DNA of 38,606 nt from Acidobacteriaceae bacterium (GCA_030037545.1 JASHRF010000038.1:1-38606); one strand, 5' to 3'. Numbered from the stretch's first letter, positions 8,980 through 16,949 are shown. Numbers and translations are program-made. The notes: generated by a model from the letters alone, not told the origin.

Positions 8980-9864
8980 GTGAAGTTTGGGTCGATCGCC
9001 CAGGATGGTGTTCAGGCTGCGGAAATCGAACGATCTGAGCGTTGGCGAGCGAGCGTGACACCCGCGTCTTCGGGCGGACAAAACCGCGCCAGTCGCGCCA
9101 CCCTCCTGGTCATGCCACGGCGCGCGGCGGAAGAGTTGAGCCGGTGGTCGCAGTGCGCGGGCAAACGGCTCTTCGATTGCCTTTGTGTCTTGCTCGCCCT
9201 GCCGCTGCTGATTCCTATCTTGCTGGGTATCGCCGCTGCCGTCCGCCTTACGTCGTTGGGTCCGGTTTTGTTTTTGCAAAAGCGCGTAGGCTGCCACGGG
9301 TGTATCTTCACCATTCTTAAATTCCGGACAATGATGCACGACCGGGACGCACGCCATCACGCTGTGACCACGGCCGATAACCAGCCTTTCACATCCATCG
9401 GGCCGTTTCTGCGCCGCTGGAAACTCGACGAACTGCCGCAGATTTTTAACGTGCTGCTCGGTCACATGAGCCTGGTGGGTCCGCGGCCCAAAATGCCGGA
9501 GCACGTGAAAGTCGATTTGCCCTGCCGGCCGGGCATCACGGGCGCTGCGACGATTGCTTTTGCTCGCGAGGAAACGATCCTCGACCGTGTGCCCAAGCAT
9601 TCGCTCGATGCCTATTACCACCGTGTGGTGTTGCCCACCAAGCGCAAGCTCGATGCTGAATACATGGCACGGGCCACCTTCCTGTCGGATTTGCGGCTGA
9701 TTGTCGATAGCGTTCTGCGGCGCTGGGACAGCTCCCTTGCCGATTCGTTGCTGGAGATGGAAGGCCTGGATGCAGAAACAGGAACGCGCGAGGGGAAGGT
9801 CGAGCCCATCGCCGTGGGGGCGATGGTGAGCGAGCCTGTCTCGCTGCGCACGGGAACGCGTTAG
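8980..9864 (+). CDS. Initiating sugar-phosphate (undecaprenyl-phosphate glycosyl-1-phosphate) transferase, ExoY/WbaP type
   Basis: The 294-residue protein is a bacterial sugar transferase. It has one membrane-embedded hairpin (DCLCVLLALPLLIPILLGIA) and the conserved catalytic-domain motifs LKFRTM, RRWKLDELPQIFNVL, MSLVGPRP and RPGITG. It lacks the four extra N-terminal helices of full WbaP, so it is the short ExoY/PglC form. Such enzymes join a sugar-1-phosphate to undecaprenyl phosphate, the first step of repeat-unit synthesis. The start is GTG at 8980, chosen because GGAGG sits 7 nt upstream (8968-8972). About 45 residues before the membrane hairpin and about 50 after the catalytic core are not family-typical. 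It is transcribed divergently from the export operon. Confidence 0.92.
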   Translation: MKFGSIAQDGVQAAEIERSERWRASVTPASSGGQNRASRATLLVMPRRAAEELSRWSQCAGKRLFDCLCVLLALPLLIPILLGIAAAVRLTSLGPVLFLQKRVGCHGCIFTILKFRTMMHDRDARHHAVTTADNQPFTSIGPFLRRWKLDELPQIFNVLLGHMSLVGPRPKMPEHVKVDLPCRPGITGAATIAFAREETILDRVPKHSLDAYYHRVVLPTKRKLDAEYMARATFLSDLRLIVDSVLRRWDSSLADSLLEMEGLDAETGTREGKVEPIAVGAMVSEPVSLRTGTR

Positions 9865-9926
9865 AGCGATCTCCAATTCACGTTCCCTGTCTTATTGGGG
9901 GGCAGCGTGGCTTTTACTTCCACCTT

Positions 9927-9951
9927 GGCGACGAAGAACGGTCGTCCCCGG
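9927..9951 (+). repeat. Dispersed GGCGAC-hairpin repeat, copy 1
   Basis: GGCGACGAAGAACGGTCG and following bases match, with a few changes, 12701-12731 and the reverse complement of 33704-33724. The core folds as a GGCGAC/GTCGYC stem with an 8-nt GAAGANCN loop. It lies in the 189-bp convergent gap between the sugar transferase and methyltransferase genes. I see no gene in that gap. Confidence 0.55.
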
Positions 9952-10053
9952 CTTGGCTACCCCGGTGCTGAAAAAGCCACTCGGCATCGGGTTATGGCAA
10001 TTGGAGAACCGCGATAGCGCAGCCCGCGGCGCGGAGCGTCTGCCCGCGCCCCG

Positions 10054-10893
10054 CTATTTTGTGAACACCACCACGTCCTGATCGCGCGTGGGCGATACGC
10101 CGCCGTGGATCGCTCCCCACAAGGGGCCGGGACCGGAGAACATTCCGTTGGCGGTGAAAACCGATGAGAAAAAATCCAGCCGATAGGCTACGGCGATCGC
10201 CGGAATCGCCTGATTTGCGTAACTGTGCTCCTGTGACTGGAATGGAAATTCCGTGGGGTCCCGGCCCTCGAGCAGAAAGGCCGTGAACAAGCACCGGCCC
10301 GCAGGCTTGAGCACCCGCGCGATTTGCGCGGCGTAGTTCTTCACTTCATCGCTGAGCATGTGCGTGAAGACGGAGACCATGAACACCACGTCGAAAGACC
10401 GATCCGGGTAGGGAAGAACATACTCTGCCGCCGCGTAACGGCCGGCCGGATTGTAGGCATCGTTACGCACGTCGAGCAGGTCGAACGCAAAGCGCTTCCT
10501 GCGTAATAGCTGGTTGCCCCTTGCCCCTTGCAGCGCGACCCGCTCAATATCCATTCCCGTGTAGTTGCCGTCACGCAGGAATTCGGCTAGCGCGAAGGCG
10601 TTGCGCCCGCAGCCGCAACCAATCTCGAGCGTATTCGAATCCGGGGTCAGCGCCGCATGAGCGATGAGCAAATTGCAAATAGTTCTTCCCACTTGAAGGA
10701 ACTCTTTTCCGCCGATGTCCAGCCGGATGCCGGCGGATCGTGCGCGCACGGAATAGGGCGGCAGGTAACCTTGTCCGTTGATGCGGCGGAGCAGCGAATC
10801 GACCGGATCGACGGCATGAACGGCAGTGTTGACGACGGGATTTTTCCACGAAACGCCGCGCATCAAACCGCGAGCCATGGTGCGGAGAGACAT
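10054..10893 (-). CDS. Class I SAM-dependent methyltransferase
   Basis: The 279-residue product has the Rossmann methyltransferase signature. Motif I is LEIGCGCGRNAFALAEF (near residues 89-105), the acidic residue after beta 2 is in YTGMDIERVALQGA, and motif IV is DRSFDVVFMVSVFTHML. This class transfers a methyl group from S-adenosylmethionine; the substrate cannot be told. Its place 18 bp after a Wzi-like gene in a polysaccharide locus makes a role in decorating or capping the polymer plausible, but that is inference. The ATG at 10893 has a strong ribosome binding site (AGGAGG). The 3' end faces the sugar transferase gene. Confidence 0.85.
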   Translation of the reverse strand: MSLRTMARGLMRGVSWKNPVVNTAVHAVDPVDSLLRRINGQGYLPPYSVRARSAGIRLDIGGKEFLQVGRTICNLLIAHAALTPDSNTLEIGCGCGRNAFALAEFLRDGNYTGMDIERVALQGARGNQLLRRKRFAFDLLDVRNDAYNPAGRYAAAEYVLPYPDRSFDVVFMVSVFTHMLSDEVKNYAAQIARVLKPAGRCLFTAFLLEGRDPTEFPFQSQEHSYANQAIPAIAVAYRLDFFSSVFTANGMFSGPGPLWGAIHGGVSPTRDQDVVVFTK

Positions 10894-10911
10894 GCAATCT
10901 CCTCCTGAAGC

Positions 10912-12678
10912 TTATTTCGTCTGCGACGGGAACCAAGTAATACTCACCGCGGCGGCGGTATCGCTCTGCGCGCCGGGCAAGTAGATAGGCGCCTTCCAGC
11001 TCTCGTACTGCAAGCGGGCGAAGATTTCAAAGTCTTTTAAAACGCGCTTGCGAAGCTGAACGGCAAAATCGTTCTGCGTAGTTCCGCCGGGAATAAAGGC
11101 CGAAGCAGCTTTTGCCCTGCGGTATTCCAATTCAATGTCCTCCTCAGGTGACAGGTAATAGGTGAGCCACGCCTGCCCGCCTTTGCCCTGCCGTCCGACC
11201 CAGTCGCCCACCAGGAATCCTTTGTTGGTGGGACCCTGCCGCTGCACCTGTTCCCAGTAGATGAACTGGCCGTTCTGAAGCGAAGCGCTGGGCGTATCGG
11301 TGCTGGCGCCCTCCACGCGCAGGCTGAGGTTTTCGAAGCGCGGAAAGCGCGCCAGATAAAGGCCCGGGTGCACGGCTGAACGCCGCGGCGCGCTCACCGG
11401 GCTCACGTCGTCGTGAACCAGCGAATCGGTGTACAGCATCACCCATTTGCGCAGGTAGGGCAGCCGGTAACTGAAGTCGAATGTGCCCAGCCGGTATCCC
11501 GGATCATTTGGAGAATATTTCACCGCTCCCGTTACATTGGAAAAGCTGAAAAAGCTGTGCAGAAATGTGTGCAGCGTGATGGGCTCATGGCCTTTGCCGC
11601 CCCAGATCACCATGCGATCGAAACCGAACTCCAGATTGCGCGTGGGCTTGAAGCTGATCTTTTCCATGTGTACCCAGGGATCGTTGTAATAGGTATGCCC
11701 TTTCAGGCTACCGACGAAAAAGTCATAGCGGAAGGGTCCGAACAAGCGGGAGAGGCCGGGAATGCGCAGCGGCTCGATGCGGTTGATTTCGAAATCGTAG
11801 ATGTTCTCGGCGTTGTCGCCCCACAGCATCGACGCGCCGCGGTCAGGCCCCAGCCAGTGATCGTCTTTCCCAAAGGAGATCTCGTGGCCGAGCAGAAGAA
11901 AAGATAGATCCGCTTCCAGCACGCGCATGTCGTCGGCCCGCGCAATGGGCCCTTCGGGAATTGTGTCTTGATGCGGGTCCCGGGTGAAGGGAATCTGGTC
12001 GATGTTGTTGGAAAGAAATGCGGCCAGTGCGGGCGAGTAGCCGGCAGCCGAAGGCGCGTGCTGATATTCGCCGCGCCAGAAGAGAGAGAAGCGGCCCGCC
12101 TGAGCAAACGCGCTGAAGCCGGTCGAGTTGTTGAAACCGGCTTCGTAGGGGCGACCGTAATCGTCCACGATACTCTGGCCCAAGTGATAGCTGTCGCGCA
12201 GCGGCGTGCCGGAGATGCCGCGCAGCAGCGTGTAGACGCTCTCCGTCTCAATGTGCGGGCGCGGCTTGCCCAGGGCGCGTTCGGCATCGGACTCGAATTC
12301 GCGCATTAATGCGAGATAGATCTCGCGCGCTTCATCGTCGTTGGTCGCTGCCTCGATGCGCGGCGCGCTGCGCTCCAATATGTGCGCAATGCTCATGCGC
12401 GTCCAGGGACGCAGTCCCAGATACGCCGTATCCACGTAGCCCAGCGCATAGAGCCGGTCCATGGCCTGGTAAATCCATCTGTCAACGGGAACGTAAGGTG
12501 AGCCTGCGGTCCATGTTTCGCCCGGGGATACATTCATGGTGGCATCGGAAGCCGCTGCCGGTGGCGTGGAATTTGCGGCCGCCGGGGCATTCGCAGTTTG
12601 CGCGAGCGCGACAAGTCCCATTGCGGCCCAGCTTGCCAATGCTGGAAGAAAAAGAGAAAGAGATTTCAGGAGCTTCAT
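10912..12678 (-). CDS. Capsule assembly Wzi-like outer-membrane protein
   Basis: The 588-residue product starts with a signal peptide (MKLLKSLSLFLPALASWAAM, cleavage near ALAQ) and an Ala/Pro-rich linker. It then has the N-terminal helical part typical of Wzi (WIYQAMDRLYALGYVD, RMSIAHILE) and a long region of alternating beta strands rich in aromatic residues, ending in a short strand with TWFPSQTK. Wzi is an 18-stranded outer-membrane barrel that binds capsule and helps attach it to the cell surface. The ATG at 12678 is chosen for the signal peptide; 32 codons upstream are open but run into a dispersed repeat. The methyltransferase follows 18 bp later, so the two are probably co-transcribed. 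Confidence 0.85.
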   Translation of the reverse strand: MKLLKSLSLFLPALASWAAMGLVALAQTANAPAAANSTPPAAASDATMNVSPGETWTAGSPYVPVDRWIYQAMDRLYALGYVDTAYLGLRPWTRMSIAHILERSAPRIEAATNDDEAREIYLALMREFESDAERALGKPRPHIETESVYTLLRGISGTPLRDSYHLGQSIVDDYGRPYEAGFNNSTGFSAFAQAGRFSLFWRGEYQHAPSAAGYSPALAAFLSNNIDQIPFTRDPHQDTIPEGPIARADDMRVLEADLSFLLLGHEISFGKDDHWLGPDRGASMLWGDNAENIYDFEINRIEPLRIPGLSRLFGPFRYDFFVGSLKGHTYYNDPWVHMEKISFKPTRNLEFGFDRMVIWGGKGHEPITLHTFLHSFFSFSNVTGAVKYSPNDPGYRLGTFDFSYRLPYLRKWVMLYTDSLVHDDVSPVSAPRRSAVHPGLYLARFPRFENLSLRVEGASTDTPSASLQNGQFIYWEQVQRQGPTNKGFLVGDWVGRQGKGGQAWLTYYLSPEEDIELEYRRAKAASAFIPGGTTQNDFAVQLRKRVLKDFEIFARLQYESWKAPIYLPGAQSDTAAAVSITWFPSQTK

Positions 12679-12986
12679 CCGTACCCCGGCCTCCCACCCC
12701 GGCGACGAAGATCTGTCGCCAGGGACCCCGGCATCTGCTTCAAGGGTTGGCGCGATCTGCCGTGCGGCGGGCACGGCCCTTGAACGTGGCTCTGTTCCGT
12801 GGACGATAGGACGGAGCGCAATCGCTGCTCGATAGGTAGATGCCGGATTCCGGCGCAGGGGTGGCTCTTACCGGTCCTCAACCCAGCCCGCAGAGAGACG
12901 AACTCTGGCTGCGCCGACGGGCATGCACTCAATCACGTATTGAACCGCCAAGTGCGCATTTGCGGAGCCGATGGATGCCGTTGATA
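12679..12986 (-). other. Intergenic region between dusB and the Wzi-like gene
   Basis: This 308-bp gap lies between the end of dusB and the start of the Wzi-like gene. It contains one copy of the GGCGAC-hairpin repeat (12701-12731). The rest shows no gene, RNA or clear terminator. The promoter of the Wzi-like gene probably lies here. Confidence 0.45.
12701..12731 (+). repeat. Dispersed GGCGAC-hairpin repeat, copy 2
   Basis: The segment contains a perfect 6-bp stem (GGCGAC at 12701-12706, GTCGCC at 12715-12720) around an 8-nt loop. It matches 9927-9951, and it matches 33704-33724 in the opposite orientation. The right half (12709-12731) also matches 25956-25978 at 18 of 23 positions, inside the membrane glycosyltransferase gene. 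It sits just upstream of the Wzi-like start. Confidence 0.6.
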
Positions 12987-14231
12987 TCAGTCGCAGATAA
13001 GTTCGGCAGACGGAAAAGCGGGCATGGAATCACGGGCTTCCGCGCTGGCTGCAGCGCCGTCAATATGTGTTTCAAAAAACCGTTCTACCTCGTTCAGAAC
13101 CGCCGTGCCGGTACGCGCCTGGTAAATCGCCGCGCGCAGCTTCGCCCCGCCCGGAACGCCGTGGGTGAACCAGGTGGCAAACTGCTTCATCTTTCCGACT
13201 GGGTCGCCGAGGCGCGCATGGCGCGGCAGGTCCTGCGTGGCCACACCCTCAGCGAGCAGCATCTGGAAGTAAGCGCGGATCATGCGATAACGGTCCTCAA
13301 CCGAGGGCCGGTCGTACGCGCCGGTGGCGGTGTACTGCGCAATCTGCCGGAATATCCACGGATTGGCCGGAGCGGCGCGGCCGATCATCACCGCATCGCA
13401 GCCAGTCTCGGCAATCATAGCCGCCGCGTCCTCGGGCGTACGAACGTCGCCGTTGCCGATCACCGGTAAGCTGACCGCCTGTTTGACGGCCGCGATCCAC
13501 TGCCATTGTGCCTGTCCGCTGTAGCCCTGCTCGCGGGTGCGCGCGTGAAGCGCAACGGCGTCGAGGCCCTCCCGCTCCGCCATCTTCGCCAGCTCTACGC
13601 ACACAATCTGCGAGTCGTTCCATCCCATGCGGAACTTGACGGTGAAAGGGATGGTCACGCTGCTACGAATGGCCCGGAAGATTTCGCCGATGCGAGGCAG
13701 GTCGCGGAGCAGGCCGGAGCCGCCGTTGCAACCCACCACGCGCCTGGCCGGGCAGCCCAGGTTGAGGTCCACGGTGTCGAAGCCGGTTTCTTCCACGATA
13801 CGCGCCGCTTCGGCCAATGTTTCGGGATTGGAGCCGAAGAGTTGCGCGCCAATGGGATGCTCGTCGTCGTAAAAGGTCAAGTAGCGCTGGCGCTTGGTCT
13901 CGCGCATGCGGGCCAGACCGTCGGCCGAGGTGAATTCGGTCATCAGCAGCCCGCAGCCCGACCGCACGTTGCTGATCGGCGCCTCAACGCGCTCGGCGTC
14001 GGGCTGCCGGTCTCTGATCTCTGTTCCCTGATCTCTGCTGAATAAGCTGGCGTGGCGGATGAAGCGGCGGAAGACAGTATCGGTGACACCGGCCATGGGA
14101 GCGAGCACGGTGGCCGGACGCACGACCACGGCACCAATGCGCAGATCAGCCGGAACCCGAGCTTCCGCGGGCATGGCGTGGTCCAGCGGATTGTCCCAGT
14201 TTTTCTTCACGGTGAAACCTCGGCGTGACAT
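12987..14231 (-). CDS. dusB: tRNA-dihydrouridine synthase, DusB family, with an in-frame repeat insertion
   Basis: The 414-residue protein has the Dus flavin-barrel motifs: LAPMAGVTDTVFRR, the catalytic-cysteine segment DLNLGCPARRVVGCNGGSGL, FTVKFRMGW, ALHARTREQGYSG, PVIGNGDV and DAVMIGRAA. Dus enzymes reduce uridine to dihydrouridine in the tRNA D-loop using FMN and NADPH. The protein is longer than usual for the family. An extra block of about 27 to 30 residues (about 61-90) splits the conserved FRRFIR...GCGLLMTEFTSADG region, and its DNA contains a 7-bp-period repeat (14009-14041). The insertion falls in the loop between the first helix and second strand of the barrel, so activity may survive. 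The ATG at 14231 is preceded only by a weak AAGG; ATG 14174 is an alternative. Confidence 0.9.
   Translation of the reverse strand: MSRRGFTVKKNWDNPLDHAMPAEARVPADLRIGAVVVRPATVLAPMAGVTDTVFRRFIRHASLFSRDQGTEIRDRQPDAERVEAPISNVRSGCGLLMTEFTSADGLARMRETKRQRYLTFYDDEHPIGAQLFGSNPETLAEAARIVEETGFDTVDLNLGCPARRVVGCNGGSGLLRDLPRIGEIFRAIRSSVTIPFTVKFRMGWNDSQIVCVELAKMAEREGLDAVALHARTREQGYSGQAQWQWIAAVKQAVSLPVIGNGDVRTPEDAAAMIAETGCDAVMIGRAAPANPWIFRQIAQYTATGAYDRPSVEDRYRMIRAYFQMLLAEGVATQDLPRHARLGDPVGKMKQFATWFTHGVPGGAKLRAAIYQARTGTAVLNEVERFFETHIDGAAASAEARDSMPAFPSAELICD
14009..14041 (-). repeat. Heptamer tandem array A, inside dusB
   Basis: Units CTCTGAT, CTCTGTT, CCCTGAT and CTCTGCT follow one another with an exact 7-bp period on the plus strand. 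On the coding strand they are read through as SRDQGTEIRDRQ, the core of the extra loop in DusB. The same units occur in gaps between genes elsewhere in the window. Confidence 0.8.
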
Positions 14232-14241
14232 AAAGGGCAGC

Positions 14242-14264
14242 CTTCAGCTATCAGCTCTCAGCAC
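14242..14264 (-). repeat. Heptamer tandem array B, between hypothetical gene and dusB
   Basis: TTCAGCT, ATCAGCT and CTCAGCA form a 7-bp-period array in the 46-bp gap. It ends 13 bp from the stop codon of the upstream hypothetical gene and 10 bp from the dusB start. Confidence 0.65.
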
Positions 14265-14277
14265 AAGGACGTTCGAT

Positions 14278-14616
14278 CTATCCAGGCAGCTCATCGATTT
14301 GAAAAGCAAAAGGCTTACCTCTCGACATCGGATCCCATCCTTCTGCAATAGCCCGTCTGATGTGAGACTCCACCTTTGCTGGGTGGACTCGTGGCCGAAC
14401 CGGCTGCGCCGGTCTCGTATACCCGGGCCTCCGCTCCCGGATCACCGGATATTCAAGGTAGAGCTCCCGATGGGCGCCAGCGGCCGAATGCACCCGGATG
14501 GATATCCCCTTCCAACCATCCTCGGCGCACCATTGTTGCTCACGGTGCAGACGCCAAACAAGCTTTACGTCGTCAATCATCACCTCGGATTCGATTGTCC
14601 GTTTCGGTTGCGGCAT
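14278..14616 (-). CDS. Conserved hypothetical protein, 112 residues
   Basis: I do not recognise a named family. The protein is basic and soluble, with segments KLVWRLHREQQWC, GWKGISIRVHS, RELYLEYP and HIRRAIAEGWDPMSRGKPF. It has no signal peptide or membrane helix. Codon use and amino-acid composition look like a real protein, and the C-terminal pattern (HPAKVESHIRRAI..GW.P.SRGKPF) resembles small hypotheticals seen in acidobacterial genomes, as far as I recall. The ATG at 14616 has a ribosome binding site (GAGGA, about 8 nt upstream). It is followed by dusB after 46 bp, with a heptamer array between. Confidence 0.7.
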   Translation of the reverse strand: MPQPKRTIESEVMIDDVKLVWRLHREQQWCAEDGWKGISIRVHSAAGAHRELYLEYPVIRERRPGYTRPAQPVRPRVHPAKVESHIRRAIAEGWDPMSRGKPFAFQIDELPG

Positions 14617-14653
14617 AGCACTTTCCTCGAATTCTTTTCCGCGCTGGTCCGCC

Positions 14654-14690
14654 GAGCTAAAAGCTAATGGCTGCGCATAGGCTAACAGCC
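14654..14690 (-). repeat. Heptamer-like array J (AGCTAAA type)
   Basis: The sequence GAGCTAAAAGCTAATGGCT, then an irregular part, then AGGCTAACAGCC, shows a 7-bp spacing of the GCTAA core. It resembles the array at 29764-29792. It abuts the left end of the MITE-like element. Confidence 0.5.
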
Positions 14691-14813
14691 TGTGGCGAAA
14701 GTCAAAAATTCGAGAAAAACCATTCCTCAGCGGCTAAAGCCGCGTTGATTTGAGACCACTTACGGCACGGCTGAAGCCGTGCCCTTTCAAAACTCGACTT
14801 TTACCACAGGCTG
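14686..14813. mobile_element. MITE-like element with terminal inverted repeats and two internal hairpins
   Basis: The left end CAGCCTGTGGCGAAAGTC (14686-14703) and the right end GACTTTTACCACAGGCTG (14796-14813) are inverted repeats differing at two positions. Between them are two tight hairpins, GCGGC-TAAA-GCCGC (14730-14743) and GGCACGGC-TGAA-GCCGTGCC (14764-14783). The inner part recurs at 38372-38430 without the ends. The element has no coding capacity. I could not see a clear target-site duplication. Size and ends suggest a non-autonomous transposable or REP-like element, but its mobiliser is unknown. Confidence 0.6.
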
Positions 14814-14825
14814 CTAAACAAAGGT

Positions 14826-14849
14826 GGGCCTCCGCCGCGGCGGAGGCCC
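14826..14849 (-). terminator. Probable intrinsic terminator of rpmE
   Basis: A perfect 24-bp palindrome with 12-bp GC-rich arms (GGGCCTCCGCCG and its complement) lies 24 bp after the rpmE stop. On the minus strand it is followed by ACCTTTGTTT, an interrupted T-rich tract. This fits a strong rho-independent terminator. Confidence 0.7.
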
Positions 14850-14873
14850 AGACGGAACCATCGTGCTCCTAGC

Positions 14874-15101
14874 CTACTTGGCCGCAGCCGCCTTCTCGCC
14901 CTTGGCGTATTTGCGGCGGAAGCGCTCTACGCGGCCGGCCGTATCTACCAATCGCTGCTTGCCGGTAAAGAACGGGTGGCAAACTGAGCAGATTTCCACG
15001 TGGATATCGCCCTTGTGGGTAGAGCGCGTTTCAAAGTTGTTTCCGCAGGCGCAGATCACGCGCACCACAGCGTAGTTGGGATGGATTTTTTCCTTGGGCA
15101 T
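14874..15101 (-). CDS. rpmE: 50S ribosomal protein L31
   Basis: The 75-residue protein [20 protein letters not shown]... is a typical L31, with the zinc-binding pattern CAC...CSVCHPF (C+ form) and the [21 protein letters not shown] core. L31 binds the 50S central protuberance and bridges to the small subunit. I start at the ATG at 15101; 90 upstream codons are open in frame but overlap the neighbouring gene. The C-terminus has a short Lys/Ala tail. A strong hairpin follows it. Confidence 0.95.
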   Translation of the reverse strand: MPKEKIHPNYAVVRVICACGNNFETRSTHKGDIHVEICSVCHPFFTGKQRLVDTAGRVERFRRKYAKGEKAAAAK

Positions 15102-15180
15102 CTCTGTGACAGACCTTTCCTCATTGCTTATTGTAGGCGGGGCTTGGGGTGCGTGGCAATGCGGCGGCTTCCGGCCGGGG

Positions 15181-15690
15181 TTAATCGTCGTCGTAACCGT
15201 GCGCCATGACGAAGTTCTTGGCCAGTTGGGCCATAAAGTCGCGCCCGCCAGTCTGTCCCATCCGAAGGCCGGCCCCATTCTGCATGTAGGAGACGCTGGT
15301 GATGCTCCATTCACCGCGCGTATTCCGGGCAAGATAACAGTGGAATGCCTTCCTGTATCCACCGTTCCCATAATGGCGGAGCGTGAAATGGACGGTCCAG
15401 TTACGGGTAAGATCGGAATCGAAGTTTTTCACGCTCTGCTTGGCACCCCTATCCTTCTTGCCCTCCCATTGATGGGCGCCCTGTTCGACAATCACCCGCT
15501 GGCCGCCGGTATTGATCGCGGCGCGGATCATATCGCCGATAGCGCCCTCGTGATAGAGAAGACTCGCGATCTTCAAGGCCTGGCGAACGTCGGTTTCGGA
15601 GATCATATTGAGGTCGTTCTGATAATGGCCGTAGCGGCGGACGTAGTACGGATCTTCAACTTTCCAGTACTGATCGAACTCTAGTGACAT
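15181..15690 (-). CDS. Conserved hypothetical protein, 169 residues
   Basis: I do not recognise the family. The protein starts [20 protein letters not shown] and is soluble and aromatic-rich, with no signal peptide or membrane segment. The second half ([36 protein letters not shown]) reads like alternating beta strands, and the end ([16 protein letters not shown]) is helical then acidic. The ATG at 15690 has a clear ribosome binding site (AAAGGAG, about 6 nt upstream). It lies 79 bp before rpmE on the same strand. Function is unknown. Confidence 0.75.
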   Translation of the reverse strand: MSLEFDQYWKVEDPYYVRRYGHYQNDLNMISETDVRQALKIASLLYHEGAIGDMIRAAINTGGQRVIVEQGAHQWEGKKDRGAKQSVKNFDSDLTRNWTVHFTLRHYGNGGYRKAFHCYLARNTRGEWSITSVSYMQNGAGLRMGQTGGRDFMAQLAKNFVMAHGYDDD

Positions 15691-15767
15691 GCCGGCTCCT
15701 TTCGATTGGCGGATGGGGAACGGTGGGAATTCCAAGCTAGCACCTTCAGGTGCCGAAGGCAATCGGA

Positions 15768-15850
15768 AGTTGTCAGTGAACAGTTCTCAGAAGCGAAGAG
15801 CACGGCCGTGATCGCGAACTGAGCACTGACAACTGTGAACTACGAACTGT
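15768..15850 (-). repeat. Heptamer tandem arrays C1/C2, inverted pair abutting a stop codon
   Basis: Array C1 (15768-15792; GTCAGTG, AACAGTT, CTCAGAA) and array C2 (15816-15850; GAACTGA, GCACTGA, CAACTGT, GAACTAC, GAACTGT) are largely inverted copies. The spacer contains the palindrome CACGGCCGTG. The pair could fold as a long hairpin. C2 ends directly at the stop codon of the SGNH hydrolase gene (15851-15853). Confidence 0.75.
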
Positions 15851-16747
15851 CTATCGCGCCAGTGCTCTCTTGATTCCCGCTTCAGCCAGCGGCGCCATCA
15901 CGGCGTAGCCGGCAGGGTTGGGATGGACGCCGTCGTGGCTCAGGTTCGCTGGCAGACCGCCTTGAGGGTCTTTGAGGGCCGAATAAAAATCGACGTAGAC
16001 ATAGCCCTTTTGCGCTGCATAATCTCTGATCCACGCGTTGATGGCGGCAATCTTGGGCGCGGGATCGAGTCCCGGGAACCACGGGAAATTGACCGAAGGC
16101 GTGATCGAGCAGAGCACTACGTGAATGTGGTTGGCCGTGGCCAGGTCGGCCATGGAGGCCAGATTGTTCTCGGTTTCGCGCGGCGTCATGGGGCCGGTAT
16201 TTTCTGCGAGGTCGTTGGTCCCGGCCAGGATCACCACCACTTTGGGGTCCAGGTCGATCACGTCCTGGCGGAAGCGCACCAGCATCTGCGGCGAGGTTTG
16301 GCCGCTGATGCCGCGATTGATGTACGGTTTGCCGGGGAATGAGGTTTCGAGCTTCCATCCTTCGGTGATGGAGTCGCCCATGAATATCACGCGATCTTCC
16401 CCCGGCGCAGGCGGAGGCAGCGCTGCATCGGCGGCCTTGAAGCGCTCTAAATCGCCGAAATCCACCGACATCAGCTTGTCATGCTCAATCCAGTAGGGGT
16501 CGTGGCTGCGGCGGGCGATAATCTCCGCTGCTGTTGGCGGCGTGTTCGCTGAGCGCGCTGCGGGCGTGGTGGCTGTTGCGGGCGTTGACTGCGTCGCCGC
16601 AGCGCTTGTCGTCTGAGGCGGCGCCTTGGTTTCGGGCGCGTTTCCGGGCTCCTGCGCTACGAGCCCCAGCGCGCTCAGCACCATTCCGAGCGCAATTGCC
16701 AGAACAATGCGCCGCGCTGTCCACGACGCGCGAAATGCTTGCTTCAT
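15851..16747 (-). CDS. SGNH/GDSL-family hydrolase, secreted
   Basis: The 298-residue protein begins with a signal peptide (RRIVLAIALGMVLSALGLVAQ) and an Ala/Thr/Pro-rich linker of about 50 residues. The SGNH blocks follow: VIFMGDSITEGW (catalytic Ser), NRGISGQTS (Gly), ILAGTNDLAEN (Asn) and DGVHPNPAGYAVM (Asp and His). Such enzymes are esterases, often acting on acetylated glycans or lipids; the layout resembles platelet-activating-factor-acetylhydrolase-like SGNH proteins. The start at 16747 is chosen for the signal peptide and a GGGGGA ribosome binding site; the frame is open further upstream. The gene is divergent from the DnaC-like gene, with 202 bp between. Confidence 0.9.
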   Translation of the reverse strand: MKQAFRASWTARRIVLAIALGMVLSALGLVAQEPGNAPETKAPPQTTSAAATQSTPATATTPAARSANTPPTAAEIIARRSHDPYWIEHDKLMSVDFGDLERFKAADAALPPPAPGEDRVIFMGDSITEGWKLETSFPGKPYINRGISGQTSPQMLVRFRQDVIDLDPKVVVILAGTNDLAENTGPMTPRETENNLASMADLATANHIHVVLCSITPSVNFPWFPGLDPAPKIAAINAWIRDYAAQKGYVYVDFYSALKDPQGGLPANLSHDGVHPNPAGYAVMAPLAEAGIKRALAR

Positions 16748-16949
16748 TTCATCCCCCTGAAGCGCCATTGCCGATTGGCGGCTGCTTCGAGCTACTATTC
16801 CGATCCGTTTCGATTGTAGACAACGGCACCCTGGCCGCCGCAAAGCGTTCTGTGCATCAACAGGTGCCAGCAGCCACCGTCTTTTCCACATTTCCGCCCC
16901 TCATGCCTACCGCGGCCGGCAAGGGCTGTCTGCGCTACGCTGGAAGCAG

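Noticed and set aside
8660..9061. 133-codon minus-strand frame in the divergent promoter region
   Set aside because: The translation is Arg/Ser/Ala-rich without motif, and it overlaps the supported start of the sugar transferase.
9965..9985. Terminator for the methyltransferase gene (GCC-GAGT-GGC followed by TTTTT on the minus strand)
   Set aside because: The stem is only 3-4 bp, too weak to support from sequence alone.
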